Assembly (NCBI GenBank): GCA_026989475.1
Contig: JALSJG010000024.1
Location: 1 to 5,919 of the forward strand
DNA length: 5,919 bases
Direction: 5' to 3'
DNA from: Thermaceae bacterium
GTDB taxonomy: Bacteria; Deinococcota; Deinococci; Deinococcales; Marinithermaceae
Within the stretch, counting starts at the first letter, position 1. Each line of letters starts with the position of its first letter. The notes beneath the pieces are model-generated. The model was given only the letters and a program-made list of their open reading frames with translations, made no database searches and was not told the DNA's origin. Positions 4,721 to 5,919 of the stretch are shown here, one piece after another. Position numbers and translations under genes: made by a program.

Positions 4721-5919
4721 CCGAACATGTACCCCCAGTGCTCGAAGGCCCAGTCGTAGGCCAGGCTTCCGTTTTTCTTGGTGCGCTTCGTGTCCATCTT
4801 GAGCTCGAGCACCTTGCGCCGCTTCTTCACCTCGTCCCAGCCGTAGCGGGCGGCGATCCAGATCGCCTCCTCGTCGTTGACGAAGGAGTAGCAGATGTTC
4901 GCCACCACCGGAGGCGGGGCCGGGGGCTCCTTCCCCGCGATCCGGGCGGCGATGTGTACCGCCACCCGGTTCTTCGCCTCCTCGAAGGCCAGCTTGCCCG
5001 ACTTGGGACCGCCCGCGCTATCGGCGTCGCCGAGCACGTAGATGAAGTCGTCGTTCGGGGCCAGGTGCCAGGGCAGACGGACGTCCACCCAGTCCCCCTT
5101 GGTCACGCCCGCCTTGCGGACGATCCCCGCCGCCCGCATGGGCGGGATCAGGTTGAGGAGGTCGAAGTCGAACTCGCCGATCGAAGTGTGGATCACCTTC
5201 CGCGCGTAGTCCACCCCGGTCACCTCGGTGTTCGGGATGTACTCGAGGTAATCGGCGTAGAGCTCGTCGTAGGCGGCGAGGAAGCCGGGAGCCTTGGGCG
5301 GCTTTGCGGCCGCCGAGAGCAGCACCACCTTGCCCTTAATCCCCTTTTCCTTTAGGTACCAGGCGAGCATCGCCGCCCGCTCGTAGGGCCCGGGCGGGCA
5401 GCGGTAGGGGCCCTTGGGCACGGTGATGACCAGATTCCCCCCGGTGAAGTTCTCGAGCTGGCGGCGAAGGGCCACGTGCTCGAAGGGGCGGAACCCCACC
5501 GGGAGGAGGTGCTTGACCTCCTCCATACCCTCCACGCGCTCGTAGGCGTACTCGATCCCGGGCGAGAGCACCAGATAGTCGTACGCCAGCGAGCCGCCGG
5601 TGGTGAGCACCCGCTTGCGCTCGCGGTCTACGTCCAGGGCGCGCTCGTTGACGAAGTGAATCCCGTCCTTGACCAGGTTGGTGTAGTCGAAGGTGAAGAA
5701 GTGGAGGTCCTTCACGCCCGCCAGGTAAAGGTTCGAAAGCGGGCAGGACATGAAGATCTCCTTGGGCTCGACGAGCACCACCTCGATCTCGGGGTTGAGC
5801 CGCTTGAGCGTGCGAGCGGTGGTCACGCCGCCCCAACCGCCCCCGACGATGACGACCCGGTTGCCCCGGGCGGGTCCGAGCAAGAGCGGGCTCTTGGCGT
5901 AGTGCGCCTGCTGCGCCCG
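4717..5919 (-). CDS. soxF: FCSD-type flavoprotein (SoxF/FccB), 5' end outside the window
   Basis: This is the FAD subunit of a flavocytochrome c sulfide dehydrogenase, which oxidises sulfide or persulfide in the periplasm and passes electrons to a cytochrome c. The frame is open to the right edge: 12 codons (RAQQAHYAKSPL) precede the TTG at 5883, and they look like the mature sequence just after a cleaved export signal. The true start is therefore upstream, and the TTG is not a credible start. The 400 visible residues hold a Rossmann FAD motif (VVIVGGGWGG), FMSCPLSN near 5745, and YRCPPGPYER, with Cys at 5398-5400. GDADSAGGPKSGKLAFEEAKNR is the second FAD-binding segment (read in two parts), and NICYSF has Cys at 4891-4893. 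The CPPGPYER and CYS cysteines correspond to the redox disulfide of Allochromatium FCSD, from memory. The stop overlaps the soxW start (ATGA). The cytochrome partner is not seen. Confidence 0.88.
   Translation of the reverse strand, partial: RAQQAHYAKSPLLLGPARGNRVVIVGGGWGGVTTARTLKRLNPEIEVVLVEPKEIFMSCPLSNLYLAGVKDLHFFTFDYTNLVKDGIHFVNERALDVDRERKRVLTTGGSLAYDYLVLSPGIEYAYERVEGMEEVKHLLPVGFRPFEHVALRRQLENFTGGNLVITVPKGPYRCPPGPYERAAMLAWYLKEKGIKGKVVLLSAAAKPPKAPGFLAAYDELYADYLEYIPNTEVTGVDYARKVIHTSIGEFDFDLLNLIPPMRAAGIVRKAGVTKGDWVDVRLPWHLAPNDDFIYVLGDADSAGGPKSGKLAFEEAKNRVAVHIAARIAGKEPPAPPPVVANICYSFVNDEEAIWIAARYGWDEVKKRRKVLELKMDTKRTKKNGSLAYDWAFEHWGYMFG

Noticed and set aside
3944..5355. Long plus-strand frames (3944-4669 and 4738-5355) opposite soxY, soxW and the flavoprotein gene
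   Set aside because: Their products are His/Gly/Val/Leu-rich shadow translations with no motif, while the opposite strand codes for clear Sox proteins.
5881..5883. TTG at 5883 as the start of the flavoprotein
   Set aside because: The frame stays open to the window edge with plausible mature sequence, and an exported FCSD needs a signal peptide upstream.
1..5919. CRISPR arrays, insertion sequences, tRNA or rRNA genes
   Set aside because: The whole window is filled by nine contiguous protein genes; I saw no repeat array, terminal inverted repeats, transposase motifs or structured RNA, by eye only.

Overview
The window is one block of a Sox (sulfur/thiosulfate oxidation) gene cluster. All nine genes lie on the minus strand, so transcription runs from high to low coordinates. 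In that order they are: an FCSD/SoxF-type flavoprotein (5' end outside the window), a SoxW-like thioredoxin, soxY, soxZ, soxX, soxA, soxC, soxD, and a secreted DUF302-like protein whose 3' end is outside the window. No gap between genes exceeds 23 nt. Several stops and starts overlap (ATGA at soxF/soxW and soxX/soxA; 23 nt at soxW/soxY; 8 nt at soxC/soxD). I see no internal promoter or terminator, so this looks like the middle of a single polycistronic operon.

The gene products form most of a periplasmic pathway. SoxX and SoxA (one heme c each) would oxidatively attach thiosulfate to the C-terminal cysteine of SoxY, which is held by SoxZ. SoxC (molybdopterin) with SoxD (cytochrome c) would oxidise the remaining sulfane sulfur on the carrier. 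SoxW would keep carrier thiols in a usable redox state. The flavoprotein resembles the FAD subunit of flavocytochrome c sulfide dehydrogenase. SoxB, the sulfate-releasing hydrolase, is not in the window, and there is no room for it between soxA and soxC, where it sits in the classical Paracoccus order. It must lie outside the window or be absent. SoxY and SoxC carry twin-arginine signals; SoxX, SoxA, SoxD, SoxW and the DUF302-like protein have Sec-type signals.

The DNA is GC-rich by eye, and the proteins are rich in Glu, Arg, Leu and Pro and poor in Asn and Gln. This fits a thermophilic or high-GC chemolithotroph such as a member of the Thermaceae (Deinococcota), but the taxonomic assignment is inference from style and from recalled resemblance to Thermus Sox proteins.

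The most unusual point is the C-terminus of SoxC. Past the usual family end it has a roughly 25-residue Pro/Gly-rich tail containing GGCGG, the same pentapeptide that serves as the sulfur-carrying arm of SoxY. Meanwhile the real SoxY here ends in GGCG, one glycine short. The SoxC motif overlaps the ribosome binding site of soxD, which offers a less exciting explanation.
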